Origin: Prorocentrum cordatum
Lineage: Eukaryota; Sar; Dinophyceae; Prorocentrales; Prorocentraceae
Assembly: GCA_963575745.1 (NCBI GenBank)
Contig: CAUYUJ010004324.1
Location: 1-64,000, forward strand
DNA length: 64,000 bases
Direction: 5' to 3'
A program made the position numbers and the translations under genes. Positions 31,937 through 44,119 of this stretch are shown here, piece by piece (positions within the stretch are counted from its first letter, which is position 1; every line of letters starts with the position of its first letter). The notes below the pieces were generated by a model that made no database searches, was not told the origin of the DNA, and saw nothing but the letters and a program-made list of their open reading frames with translations.

Positions 31937-33949
31937 ATGGGGGACTTCATTGCCACTAAGAATTGGGGATCTACCAATTGTTATCATTATGACAATCACT
32001 ACTCCAAGGGCAATCACAACACCAAGGTGCTCATGAACAAGGGCCACATATACGGCCCAGTCATTCATTTCGGAGTCTTTGACAAGTTCTTCGCGGTACA
32101 AATACCTATCCTCAACTACGGTTTACGATGGGTAAACATATGGTACAACGACAGCAACATGCCTCTCAAGGGTGTTGTCTTCGCTTTGCCAGTACGTACT
32201 GGCATCGACCCGAGAGATATGAATACTGCGCTGGAAGGACCATCCTCATGCCGCGACAAAATGCACCAGCATAAAACAGATGGTGATCTACCATATCTTG
32301 GAATGCCGAGCATTTATAAGCCACGTATCCCACGTACGCCGACCAGACGACCCGCTCCTCGGACACCCGATCCCGGTGAGCTGGTGGCCACACTTGCCGA
32401 GGATACTGCTACCGCAGACGATGGACCCCAACAAAAGGCAGGCCAATCTGCTGATCCTCTGGTTACCGTCATCGTGGATATATCAAACATCCCACTCACT
32501 GCTGAGGAAAAAGCAGCAAATGATAACATGAGAGCAGATTTATCAGCAGAGATCCAAGCAGATGAGGACGTCGACGCGAGCATCTTCGACAATATCATCG
32601 ACCCGCCAGAGGACTTCCTCAACCATCCCGACTACGACCCAGACGACGATTCAAAGTGGACCACGCAATCCTACGACCACCGCATATACCGCTGGACGTC
32701 GGAGTTGTTGGTGGACTCACCTATGATAAAGGTGAAACAAATCATTGAGGTGCATACTGGCAGGGAGAGGATTGCGGTGGATAAAGCACAGTCACACTTA
32801 CGATTTGAGATTCAATTTGGATCCAAAACATGGAACGCAGAGACATACTATTTGGATTACAATCGTACCCACAAATGGGCACGTGACTTACCGATTTGCA
32901 GTGCAGATAGTTTCTTCAAAAAGTTGGTACACTACCTGGACCCAGAGGTCATCGAGGAATCAACTACAGGCGTCTTCCAATGGATTTCTAAAGTGTATCA
33001 AATCATACTGCTGGACAGCATTGCGGAGCTTCGTGATTTCACAAAAGATGCTACTCATCAGAACCATCCTGCACTCAAGACGTTACGTGATCTATTTACA
33101 CATTGTACCCAGACATTCGGCAACCCAGGCTTCCCCGTATGGAGGAAGCTGGTGGAAACACCTGCCGCGCCACATGAGGACCCAGGCGTGGAGCAGGACA
33201 TTCCCCAGGACCCAGGCAGCGTTGCATCCGCAGTTCCAGATCAGGAAACCACGGTACGGCTCATAGCCCAGCAGAAGGGAATCGACCGCGAGGAGGGCGA
33301 CAACGAGTCCGCCTTGCAGGAAGAGGCTAACCGTACCCGTACAGAAAACGTATGCCACGGTGATACTGACAACGCGGACAACGACGCGACTGAGCGCGTA
33401 GGACTGCCAGGGGAAAGATTGTCTAGGATCGAGATCCGGGGAATGAGCCGATCGATCGCTTTCCGTCCGACCGCCAAGATCAACCGCGATGCCATGGATC
33501 AGATCGGCCGCAGTCTTGCTCGTGGTCGGGACACTCGCTGGGGATCCCGTGAGCACCTCACGATTGACGGAGCCCCAGAATATATCCAGCATGATATCGC
33601 GCGATGTCGGAATTGCGGTCGCCTCTTGTCTCTAGGGGTCGTTACATATGAAAGTACCGTTTGTGACATCTGTTGGCAGTACACTGTTGCCGTAGGTGCT
33701 ACGGGTAAAAGTACCGCTGTCGAGAGCGACCTGGCATACCTCCAGAAGCTGACCCACTGGATCAAGACGACGCTCTCCCAGGACGACATCACGAGGTACA
33801 CGAGAGACGGAGCGCAGGTCATAATGATGGGCAAGCGCTCCATTCCAGGACATGAGAAAGACGTGCTGAGGAGATTGGCGATGCTGCTAGGAAGAGGTAT
33901 GAGAAGTGGGTCGCCGCTGGCTCCCCTCCTGCACACATGTGCTGATTGA
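31937..33949 (+). CDS. Accessory ORF 5, unknown, with C-terminal zinc-ribbon-like motif
   Basis: 670 codons in the same frame as the Tpt1-like ORF and separated from it only by a TAG at 31895 (the 13 codons between are open), so the two were probably one protein. Residues ~1-100 are aromatic-rich ('CYHYDNHYSKGNHNTKV'). Then come a Pro/Asp-rich linker, a mixed helical region ('SDFFKK...LDPEVIEESTTGVFQW'-like) and an acidic stretch. Near the C-terminus 'CRNCGRLL...TVCDIC' forms a CxxC-x15-CxxC zinc-ribbon-like motif (~33605-33675). No family recognised. The TGA stop at 33947-33949 overlaps the next ATG (TGATG). Confidence 0.55.
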   Translation: MGDFIATKNWGSTNCYHYDNHYSKGNHNTKVLMNKGHIYGPVIHFGVFDKFFAVQIPILNYGLRWVNIWYNDSNMPLKGVVFALPVRTGIDPRDMNTALEGPSSCRDKMHQHKTDGDLPYLGMPSIYKPRIPRTPTRRPAPRTPDPGELVATLAEDTATADDGPQQKAGQSADPLVTVIVDISNIPLTAEEKAANDNMRADLSAEIQADEDVDASIFDNIIDPPEDFLNHPDYDPDDDSKWTTQSYDHRIYRWTSELLVDSPMIKVKQIIEVHTGRERIAVDKAQSHLRFEIQFGSKTWNAETYYLDYNRTHKWARDLPICSADSFFKKLVHYLDPEVIEESTTGVFQWISKVYQIILLDSIAELRDFTKDATHQNHPALKTLRDLFTHCTQTFGNPGFPVWRKLVETPAAPHEDPGVEQDIPQDPGSVASAVPDQETTVRLIAQQKGIDREEGDNESALQEEANRTRTENVCHGDTDNADNDATERVGLPGERLSRIEIRGMSRSIAFRPTAKINRDAMDQIGRSLARGRDTRWGSREHLTIDGAPEYIQHDIARCRNCGRLLSLGVVTYESTVCDICWQYTVAVGATGKSTAVESDLAYLQKLTHWIKTTLSQDDITRYTRDGAQVIMMGKRSIPGHEKDVLRRLAMLLGRGMRSGSPLAPLLHTCAD

Positions 33950-34833
33950 TGGGCGAGCGTGAGGACGGCAGACCTCTATGCCATCCCTTTGCCAACCTCG
34001 TTCAGCGCTTTCTCGATAATTTGAAGTTCCACCGCCAAATGACAGGCGCTCGTGTCAATAAAGGCAAGAATGTTTATACCATTGAGGACATGCGCGACGC
34101 CTGTGAAATCCTCGAGACCAGCATCAGGACTGGCCAAGCTGGTCGGAAGACGTGGTGGTTGAACGCAGGCAGACTCGACCGAAGCACGCGGCAGGCGCGC
34201 GGGCTTGCCACGATTGCCCTTCCCAGAGGGGATGGCACCCGTGAGAGAGTCACGCAGCGCAAGCTTGCCGTGCTTGCTTCTGTTGAACCCGCCTTGGGTT
34301 CCACTGGCCAGGGGGGGGTTGATTCAGGGGTGAGAACCGATCCGATCGAACCTGATACACACTCCCAACGCTCTGATGATGCCACGGAGCCATGCCAGCC
34401 GCGGCACCCGCCGCCGCCGCCGCGCCCTGCTCCTGGCGACGCTGCAGGGCCCAGCGCCTCTGGTACGCGGGACTACATGCCCGCGGGGCCGCGCGGCACT
34501 GCAGCGCAGCGGCAGGACAGCGACGACAGCCGCAGACCTGCGACACTTCCTCGCGCCAAGAGGGCGCGCACGGCGGAGGACTACGCTACATGGCTGCGCG
34601 ACAACCTAGAGGACAGCCAGTGGGGCACCAGATATTGGAGCTACTACACCAAATGCTGGATATACATCACGGACAACAGCGACGAGTTCGTATACGTACG
34701 CGACATCCAGTACAGCGATTGGTTCCGCCACTGGATCCCGAGGACGCCTTGGGAGACCTTCGCGACGAGCTACGCATCGCACGATGGTCACAGGGTGTGG
34801 GGCCGCAGGTTCTACGAGAGGGGCAACGCGTAG
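33949..34833 (+). CDS. Accessory ORF 6 of the LTR element, unknown function
   Basis: About 294 codons starting at ATG 33949 within a TGATG overlap with ORF 5. N-terminal part: 'FANLVQRFLDNLKFHRQMTG', 'IEDMRDACEILETSIRTGQAG'. The middle is Pro/Ala-rich and basic ('ATLPRAKRARTAEDY', nuclear-signal-like). The C-terminus is rich in Trp and Tyr ('WGTRYWSYYTKCWIY', 'DWFRHWIPRTPWETF'). No family recognised. It is the last ORF before about 750 bp of non-coding sequence and the 3' LTR. Confidence 0.55.
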   Translation: MGEREDGRPLCHPFANLVQRFLDNLKFHRQMTGARVNKGKNVYTIEDMRDACEILETSIRTGQAGRKTWWLNAGRLDRSTRQARGLATIALPRGDGTRERVTQRKLAVLASVEPALGSTGQGGVDSGVRTDPIEPDTHSQRSDDATEPCQPRHPPPPPRPAPGDAAGPSASGTRDYMPAGPRGTAAQRQDSDDSRRPATLPRAKRARTAEDYATWLRDNLEDSQWGTRYWSYYTKCWIYITDNSDEFVYVRDIQYSDWFRHWIPRTPWETFATSYASHDGHRVWGRRFYERGNA

Positions 34834-35583
34834 TAGAGTCGGCCGCCAGGCCCACCGCTCGAAAGGCTAGAACTTTATCATTGCACAAGTTCGCCTCGAG
34901 CGGTGGCTATTATAATTTCTCAGGCCACTTCACTATTCCAGAAAAGTGGCCACACACATATCCTTGCGATGCCCAAGGCAGCCTCCTAAGGGGCAGCGCC
35001 AACGGGAGTCGCCAAATCTGATTATATATATACACATATATATATATATATTTATATATATGCATGCAATTTTTCGTGTTTATCAACGCGACTTCGCGTC
35101 TGGCCAGACATTCGTTTTGGTTTTTAGACGTGTTTCTAAACACGATCGTGTTCGTCAACACGAACCTAGAATACCTGTTGTTTATCGTTTACTCTTTGGA
35201 CTTTGCTCGCATTGCGTTGAGAATGATCTGATGCCCAGCTCTCGACAGAGAGCTGGTGGCAACACCTGCCCCGCTTAGGCGCGGCAGATTCTGATGTTGC
35301 TTTAACTGGCTCAGGTCCTCTTTTTCCGCCCACCCGTGTCTCATTCTTTTCCGCCCTCGAGTGCCGAAGCGTTTTTTGGGGGCGCACCGAAGGGGCACCA
35401 AAGCGTGCTTGGCGAAGAAATTGGGACCCTGGGTGTTCCTTCTTACCTTACCTTGCAGCTGAAGCTACACAGATCTTACGCTCAGCTGCCTGACAAATTG
35501 AGGATTCGAGGAGTACAAGGGTGACGGGATCTTTTCCTCTGTTCCCGAGTCCTACCCTCACGGGCGGGATTCGGGACGGGGTG
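34834..35583 (+). other. 3' untranslated region of the LTR element
   Basis: Non-coding. Contains an alternating TA tract at 35022-35063, a self-complementary stretch near 35125-35165 built from GTGTTT/AAACAC words, a hairpin 'CTCTCGACAGAGAG' near 35240, and a G-rich run directly before the LTR (35561-35583) that could serve as the polypurine tract. Confidence 0.5.
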
Positions 35584-35780
35584 TGTGAATAGAACCCGTG
35601 TGATACCCTCATATATACTCCTTATCCTCACCTCTCCTGCGCCTGGCCGTTTGGGCTCAGGCATTGGGACAGATCGATCAGACCTTTGATCGTGCAGGAG
35701 GGAAAGACATCCATCTATCCCTCCTTCCCTCTACCAACGGATCAAGGGTTCTGTACCCTTGTACTTCAACCCCGTTCACA
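35584..35780 (+). repeat. 3' LTR (197 bp)
   Basis: Starts TGTGAATAGAACCC, ends CCCCGTTCACA, same length as the 5' LTR with seven substitutions and no indel. Confidence 0.93.
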
Positions 35781-35785
35781 GTTTA
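35781..35785. repeat. Target-site duplication, right copy (GTTTA)
   Basis: Identical to 17741-17745. Together with LTR ends TG/CA it fixes the insertion boundaries. Confidence 0.9.
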
Positions 35786-36092
35786 TGGCGCGACCCATGG
35801 CGAAGTTTGTTAACCTGTGTTGGAATGGCTGGCGCAAGCCATGGCACAAGCTGAATCGCAACTCACGGCGCAAATCATCGTCGTCCCTCCCTCTTGGCCT
35901 TCTACTCCCTCCCTTCCTCCGATCTCTTCGTCTTCTCTTTTTGTCATTTCGCTTTCGTTTCCCTGTTTAGGGGTTTCTCCAACTACACGTGGCCAGGAAG
36001 GACTAGTACCCCCCAAGCGGGGGTACTATCGAAGACGAAGAGGACGGGTATCCAGGGTTTGGGATATACATAGTGAATGACACGCGGGCCGG

Positions 36093-36242
36093 TAGGAGCG
36101 AACAGTCTTGGAATGATTGTTGTTGTTGTTGTTGGTGGTGTTGCTGTTACTGTTGCTGTTGCTGTTGCTGTGACTGTTGCTGTTGCTGCTGTTGTTGCTG
36201 TTGCTGTTGCTGTTGATGCTGTTGCTGTTGCTGCTGCTGTGG

Positions 36243-36277
<35 letters not shown>

Positions 36278-36425
36278 GCTGTTGCTGTTGCTGTTGGCGT
36301 TGTTGTTGTGGTTGTCGTTGTTGTTGTTGTGGTTGTTGTTGTTGGTGTTTTTGTCGTCGTCGTTGATGCTGTGGTTGTTTTTTGTTGTTGGTGGTGTTGT
36401 TGCTGTTTTTACTTATTGATTTGTT
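36093..36425. repeat. (TTG)n-dominated microsatellite, ~330 bp
   Basis: TGT/TTG/CTG triplets almost without interruption; ORFs of Val/Leu or Gln in all frames are artefacts. Confidence 0.9.
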
Positions 36426-36464
36426 TGTGGCTGGTCGTTTGTTTTTTGTTGTTTGTTGTCGTCG

Positions 36465-36725
36465 TCCCGCCCGCGATCCGACCCGCGACTCACCCGCGAC
36501 CCGCCCCCAACCCACCCGCGACACACATGCGACCCACCCGCGACCCACCCTGCGACCCACCCGCGACCCACCCCGCGACCCGCCCGCGACCCGTCCGCGA
36601 CACCCGCGACACACAACGCGACCCGCCCGCGAATCAGTCGCGACCCACCGGCGACCCACCCGCAACCCACCCCGCGACCCACCCGCAAATCGCTCGCGAC
36701 CCACTGGCGACCCACCCAGCGCCCG
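36465..36725. repeat. CCACCCGCGAC minisatellite
   Basis: Degenerate ~9-10 bp tandem units of CGACCCACC/CCCGCGACC over about 260 bp. Confidence 0.85.
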
Positions 36726-36792
36726 CCCCTTCACTCTTACCCGCAATTGCGGGGTGGTGCATATCACGGACTTTGGTAGCGTATTTCGATCG

Positions 36793-36982
36793 GTATCGTT
36801 TAACCAATCCCCATCCCCATCCCCATCCCCATCCCCTTTGAGACCCCCACCAAATTATCACCCCAGTTGGGGATGCAACCCTCGAAACCCGAAGGGAACG
36901 GCCCATATCCCCATCTAGGGGGGTAAATCGGCCAGTGGGGCCCAGGCAACGCCGCTGGGGATGGGGATCGGTTAAACGATAC
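36793..36982. repeat. 190-bp unit with 26-bp terminal inverted repeats
   Basis: The left arm 36793-36818 (GTATCGTTTAACC then ATCCCCATCCCC) is complementary to 36957-36982 with one mismatch. The interior is non-coding. It resembles a small foldback/MITE-like element; no target duplication is visible. Confidence 0.6.
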
Positions 36983-36999
36983 TCTCCACTCCACCCGGA

Positions 37000-37930
37000 T
37001 GCGCAAACCATCACAACATGTCTCAGTTGCTGCTTTTCTGTCTCGCCTTCTGAGTTCAAGATGAAGACGCCATGGAATCTCAATCTACACTCCGATTGAC
37101 CCCTCTTCCTCCCTCTCCCCCCTTCCTGCCCCTCCCGCCCTCCCTTCCCTCCCTCCATCCCCCCAGTTCCTCTCCTCCTTCCCCTCGCCCCCCTTCCTGC
37201 CCCCCCCCCCCTCTCCCTCCCCCTCCTCTCAGAGGCCTCTCCTGGCTCGGAGGTATCCTCCGCCCCCGCTCGCAGGCGCCTGCTCCGCTGGCGGCGGGGG
37301 CGGCCGGCGCAGCTCCGGCAGAGGCGCCTCGCTGGCCGTTTCGTCGATGCCGCCGCCGTTTGTCGCCGCCGTCTCGAGGGGAAATGATGGGGGGGACCAC
37401 AATGGAGCAGGACTCGGATCCGGAAAAGTGGCCCACACGGGGGCGAGAGCGCCATTCTGAACGACGGGAGCAACGCGCCGATCCGAAAAAGAGGCCCACG
37501 CTGCAACGGGAACACGATTTTGTATCACCGAGAACGCTGGGATGGTAAAAACCGTTTGAAACATCAATTATTGACGCTTCGCATATCCCCATTCGCTTCG
37601 TCTTTGCGCGGCCCGCTCTGACTCGACTCGCCGTTTGCGCTTTCGCTTGCGGCTGCTGACTAACAAATATCCCCATTCGCCCAGCTAGGCATTATCCGCA
37701 CGCGACTTGCTCGAATCAGTGCATTCTTGAAGCACGCTGTGGAACGGGCCGCCGTGCAAGCGCATCAGGGGCGAAGAAACGGTGGGAACCTTTCGGTTGA
37801 ATCATCTAACGATTGTTACCCAGCTGCGTTGCTTTTGATCGGGTTCCCATGGGGTCGCTCTTGAATTTCTCTTTGGGCCTTCTCGGGGCGGGGAGGCTAT
37901 TTTTTTGCAGCAGGATGAGGTGAAACTAGT
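37000..37930. other. Intergenic, C-rich and mixed sequence
   Basis: CCCTCC-rich 37095-37230 then GC-rich and ordinary sequence. No gene supported. Confidence 0.4.
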
Positions 37931-38660
37931 ATGTGCAGGGGGAATGAGGAGGAGGAGGAGGAGGAGGAGGAGGAGGAGGAGGAGGAGAACACAATACGGA
38001 AACTCATACATGTTGACATGGTAGAAGTCGTGTGTGAGCAGCAGCAAGGATCGGGAACATATGATGGGTCATGCAACGCATGTCCCAATGCCGTGGCGGC
38101 TATGTGGGGCCGCATTTTCATTTTGTTGACGCGATCCTTTCCAACATGGCATACGGTCGGATCCTCGGTTACGGGCAACCTGTGGGCCCACCTGACGCAT
38201 TATTTCTGGGAGTTGACGGTGCAACGAGACGAAACGGAGGAACATGATGATGGTGATGATGTTGATGATGGCGATGATGGTGATGTTGATGCTTGTGGTC
38301 ATGATGTTGATGAGAATTCGGGTGATGGTAATGACGATGCTGCTGGTGATGATGATGCTGATGTTGATACGGAGGAGGAGGAGGAGGAGGAGGAGGAGGA
38401 GGAGGAGGAGGAGGAGGAGGGGGAGGAGGAGGAGGAAGAGGTGGTGGTTTTGAAAGAACCAGAGAAGCCTGATGTGCAGGCGGGGGAGGAGGAGGAAGTG
38501 GAGGAGGAAGAGGCGGAGACGGACGGCAAGCAGAGGAAGGGGACCCTCTTGGCAGGGCGTTTATCTTTGCAGGGAGGGGTGGTTGCAAAGACCTTGCAAA
38601 GACCCTGCAACATTGGAGTGTTGGAGGCCTCTTGAGGCGATCTTGGCTTTCATGGCTCAA
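37931..38660. repeat. GGA and GATGRT repeat region
   Basis: (GGA)n at 37948-37987, GATGGTGATGTTGAT-type hexamer repeats at 38243-38370, and (GGA)n at 38370-38440. The 234-codon plus-strand ORF is acidic and low complexity, apart from a middle segment (~37990-38230) that does not resemble a family. I do not call a gene. Confidence 0.55.
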
Positions 38661-38829
38661 GCACGTGGGGGGTCCTCAATACAGGCCCTCCTTCGTCTTG
38701 GCGCCCGCTCTGGGCCGCTTTTGGAGCGTGAGTGGGCGCTCTTGATGCCGTTTCGGGGCCCTGTTGGGTCCCGCTTGGGGCTCCGTGGGGCAATCTGGGG
38801 GCCATGAGGAAACGTCAGAATCACATCGG

Positions 38830-40880
38830 TTTTTGAAGGATGCACACGCTCGCTGGCTCGAGGGCGCAATTCGCAACGGGGGCAGCGGGAAGTAACGCGC
38901 GGTTGGCAAGCGCACACGCGCGGTGCGTTGGTGCACGTGGCTCGTTTGACAGGCGCGCGCGCGGGGCAAATCCGCGCGCGGGCGCGCTTCCTCTGCGCAG
39001 GCGGGGATTGCAGGTGCGCGCGTGGCCCGACGGGGCGAGCGCGCGTTGCGGCGCCGAGCAGACGACCGCGGATTTTGCAGGAATGTGCAGGCCCGCTGCC
39101 TTTTGCGTTTTCGGTTCGGTTCGGTTCGGGTTGGCCCCTGTGTGTCTCGTGCGTTCGATTCGTGGTTTCGTGTCGCGTGGCTCTGGCTTGCTTTTTTTCC
39201 ATGGTCGCCCGCGTTTTTCCTTCGTGGCTTTGGGGTCGTCTCCTCGATCGTTCGGCTCGCGTGTCGCGCCCGTGGCGATAGGTTTCGTTCGCCTGCCCCG
39301 TCTCGCGGCGCTGGCTGCTGGCTGGCTTTGTTTTCGGTTCGGTCGTGCCTCCCGTCTGCCATTTGCCGCTGCCGCCTGCTGCGCTCCGCGCGCGCGCGCG
39401 TTGGCCTCCGCCCCGCGCGCTTTCACGCTCAGGCCCCCTTCGCCCCCCCACCCCATCCGCAGGTTCCGATTTTCTTGTCTGTGACCTCCTCGGCGGCACG
39501 CGGGCCTGCCCCCCTCAGGGGGGCAGGTGTCTGCCCGCACGGGGGCGGCCCCTATGCGTCGCCTTGCCGCCGATCTTCTTTTCCGTTGCCTTCGCTGGTG
39601 GCGATGCGCTCTATCGCCCTGGCTGGCATCGCGGATGCCTATCGTCGGCCGCGGATTGGGGTCCAACTGGCGCCCGGTCATGCGCTGGCACCGCAAGCCT
39701 ACCATTGGCTTCTGTGGTCACGGGCCCCCGCGCCCTCGGTACCGTCACGCAAGCTTGCCAGTGGCCGATGCGGACAGACGGACTATAGTGTCCCGTCAAG
39801 GTAAATCCTTTTTTAGCCTACTATTGGTTTGTGTGGCATGGGCTCATTTGCCCCCGCTGCCGCCACGCCAGCCTACTTGTGGCCTCGGCAGGCAGGTCTA
39901 CAAGTGGCCAGTGCGCCACCGTCGCGCGGGCTAGCTATTGGCCGCTGCGGGAAGACGGGCCATCAAGCGCCCCATCGCGGCGATTTCGCCATGAGCATTT
40001 TGCTGGCTTCCGGACATGAGCTCGCTCGCCCTCGCTGCCGTCCTCCGGCCTGCGATTGGCTGTCGTGGGCAGGCAGACATTCTTGCGTCGCGGCAGGGTG
40101 GTTTCGCCCCGCGCCTGCCCTCCTGCGCGCCTGGGCCGAGTCGTCGCGGGCCGCGCGTTGGTGGCCGCGTGCTCGGTCGTCCGCGGCGTGGGCGCGCGGG
40201 CCTCGTTGCGCGGCGCCGCGCAGCCCCCGCCGCCATAATTTCCGCGCGGCCGCGGCGAAGCGCTTATCGGCGAGGGTCGCGCTCAATGCGTTTGACGCGC
40301 GGCGATTTGCGAGCGTCGCAGCGACGGCCGCGCTGCGCGAATCTCCCAGCGGCGCCGGCGCCGCCCGCGCGAACGGCGGGCCACTCGAGGCGATGCCTCC
40401 CGAGTGGCTCGACGCCGTAGCGCGGCTGTGCGATGGGCAAGTGGTCGGGGAGGTCGAGGTCCAGGCGCGGGCGAGGCCGGTGGGTTTCGACGCCGAGTCG
40501 TCCGTGGCGACCGGGAAAGGGCGCATTTTGTCGCGTGGATTAATTTCCGAGGCGAGGAAACAGCTCGTCGGCAGTGGTCGCTCCGAGCGCGCGTCCGCGG
40601 TCCAGCGCGCGCGGCGCGGGCCAGCGCGCGCGCGCGTTAACGTTGCCCGAGAGATCGCAAAGCGCCCGGCGCCCGCTGGATTCGCCGCAGACTTGCAGGC
40701 CCAGGCGCGCCCGCCGGGTCGGCGCGCAGCGCGCGCGGATCCCGTTTCGCGCCAGCAGGAAAATTGTCGATCGGGTCGCCTCGGGAGCGCGGGAATTACA
40801 GAAGCGCGCGACGGCGCAGCCGTCTGTCTTTGCCGCCGCGAAGAATTGGCATCCAGCGTGGATGGCCCGAGGAGGCGCGC
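38830..40880. other. Very GC-rich intergenic region
   Basis: CGCG-rich with long open frames on both strands, as expected when AT-rich stops are rare. Between ~39650 and 40130 a loosely repeated ~60-bp pattern ('CGCCAGCCTAC', 'TTGGCC', 'GACGGGC') is visible. No gene supported. Confidence 0.4.
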
Positions 40881-40884
40881 CCCA

Positions 40885-41160
40885 GAGGTCCTCATGATCC
40901 ACTTTCTGGATCCGGAAGAAAAGTGGATCCAAGACGAAAAGTGGATCCAGAAAAAGGTCCAACAGAAAAGTGGATCCCGTAAAACGCGTTTTTTACATAG
41001 GTATGTCATTTCTATGTATTTATATATGCATGTACGCTTATATGTGCATATATACACATATACCATATCAACATTATATACATATGTATGTATATGTATA
41101 TGTGTATATAGATACAACTACATACATGTGCGTACGTGTATATGCACATTACTTCCATGT
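40885..41160. repeat. GTGGATCC minisatellite followed by TA/CA-rich tract
   Basis: 'AAGTGGATCCA' recurs at ~10-25 bp intervals to 40980, followed by 'TTTTTTACATA' and a TATATG/CATATA-rich tract to 41160. A related cluster lies at 54300-54600. Confidence 0.7.
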
Positions 41161-41249
41161 ACACACGCCCGTGCGTTCCTCTCGTGTTGTTGCCGTCTCT
41201 CTCGCTCGCGTCTCCCTCGCTCTCGCTCTCCCGCCTCTCGCCCACCTCG

Positions 41250-41460
41250 AGGCCGCGCGCCGCGGCCGCGCGGCGGCCCCGCCACCGCGCGCGCGGGGCG
41301 GCCGCAGAGGAGGCCAGGAGGCCAGGCAGAGGAGGCCAGGAGGCCAGGAGGCCCCAGGCAGAGGAGGGCTAGGAGGCCAGGTCCCAGGCAGAGGAGGCCA
41401 GGAGGCCCCAGGCAGAGGAGGCTAGGAGGCCAGGCAGAGGAGGCTAGGAGCTAGGAGGCC
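41250..41460. repeat. GAGGCCAGGAGGCC repeats upstream of gene block I
   Basis: Degenerate 'AGGCAGAGGAGGCCAGG' units run right up to the ATG at 41461. Confidence 0.6.
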
Positions 41461-43691
<2,231 letters not shown>

Positions 43692-44119
43692 GAGCGGCAG
43701 AAGAGGCAGAGGAGGCTGAGGAGCGAGGAGGAGCGAGGAGGAACGAGGAAGCTCGAGCGGCTCCAGGCTCGCGAGCTCTGCGCGAGGAAGCCCGCGCGCA
43801 GGCCGCCGCCCCTCCGGCCTCGCGGGCAGGAGGCTGGATCCCACGTCCGCCGCGCGGAGAGGCAAGTCACTGGCGGGGGGGTGAGTAGGTGGAGGGGTGA
43901 GTGGAGCGGTGAGTAGGCGAGCGAGGGTGGAGGTGTGAGTAGGAGGGGAGGGAGGGTGGGGGGGAGGGGTTAGTAGGAGGGTAGATGGGGTGAGCAGGAG
44001 GGTGGAGGGTGAGTAGGAGGGGTGGAGGGGTGAGCAGGCGGGCGGAGGGTGGCAGGGGCGAAGACGAGCGCTGCGCGGGGGGGCGCATCGGCAGCCACTC
44101 TGGCTCAAGGACAACACGC
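43692..44119. other. Spacer between block I genes
   Basis: GGAGG/GGTGAGTAGG purine-rich repeats (43870-44050) and GC-rich sequence. No separate gene seen; may be intron if the two block I genes are one. Confidence 0.4.

Larger units (their letters stand above)
17746..35780 (+). mobile_element. Giant Ty1/copia-type LTR retrotransposon (18,035 bp)
   Basis: Bounded by two 197-bp direct repeats that begin TG and end CA, flanked by a perfect 5-bp duplication. The internal order is Gag, protease, integrase, RT, RNase H, which is the copia arrangement (integrase before RT). It is about three times the usual ~5-6 kb copia length because about 8 kb of additional sense-strand coding sequence lies between the RNase H end (~26.75-26.9 kb) and the 3' LTR, including a Tpt1/KptA-like domain. 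A G-rich stretch immediately precedes the 3' LTR and may be the polypurine tract. A primer-binding site is not obvious in the 'GGTTACCACC' after the 5' LTR. Frameshifts and in-frame stops make this copy probably non-autonomous. Confidence 0.93.

Noticed and set aside
26848-34833. Envelope-like gene downstream of pol
   Set aside because: No signal peptide, no hydrophobic membrane-spanning segments and no fusion-peptide-like stretch in any accessory ORF.
35781-36080. Short ORFs after the 3' LTR as a host gene fragment
   Set aside because: Frames are short and compositionally unremarkable; no motif or splice evidence.
36077-36841. 254-codon Val/Ala-rich ORF and antisense Gln-rich ORF
   Set aside because: Product of (TTG)n and CCACCCGCGAC repeats in all frames.
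37931-38635. 234-codon acidic ORF
   Set aside because: Mostly (GGA)n and GATGRT repeats; no recognisable domain and no splice or start context.
38830-40880. Long GC-rich ORFs up to 541 codons
   Set aside because: Open on both strands with biased Arg/Ala/Pro composition and no motifs; expected where stops are rare.
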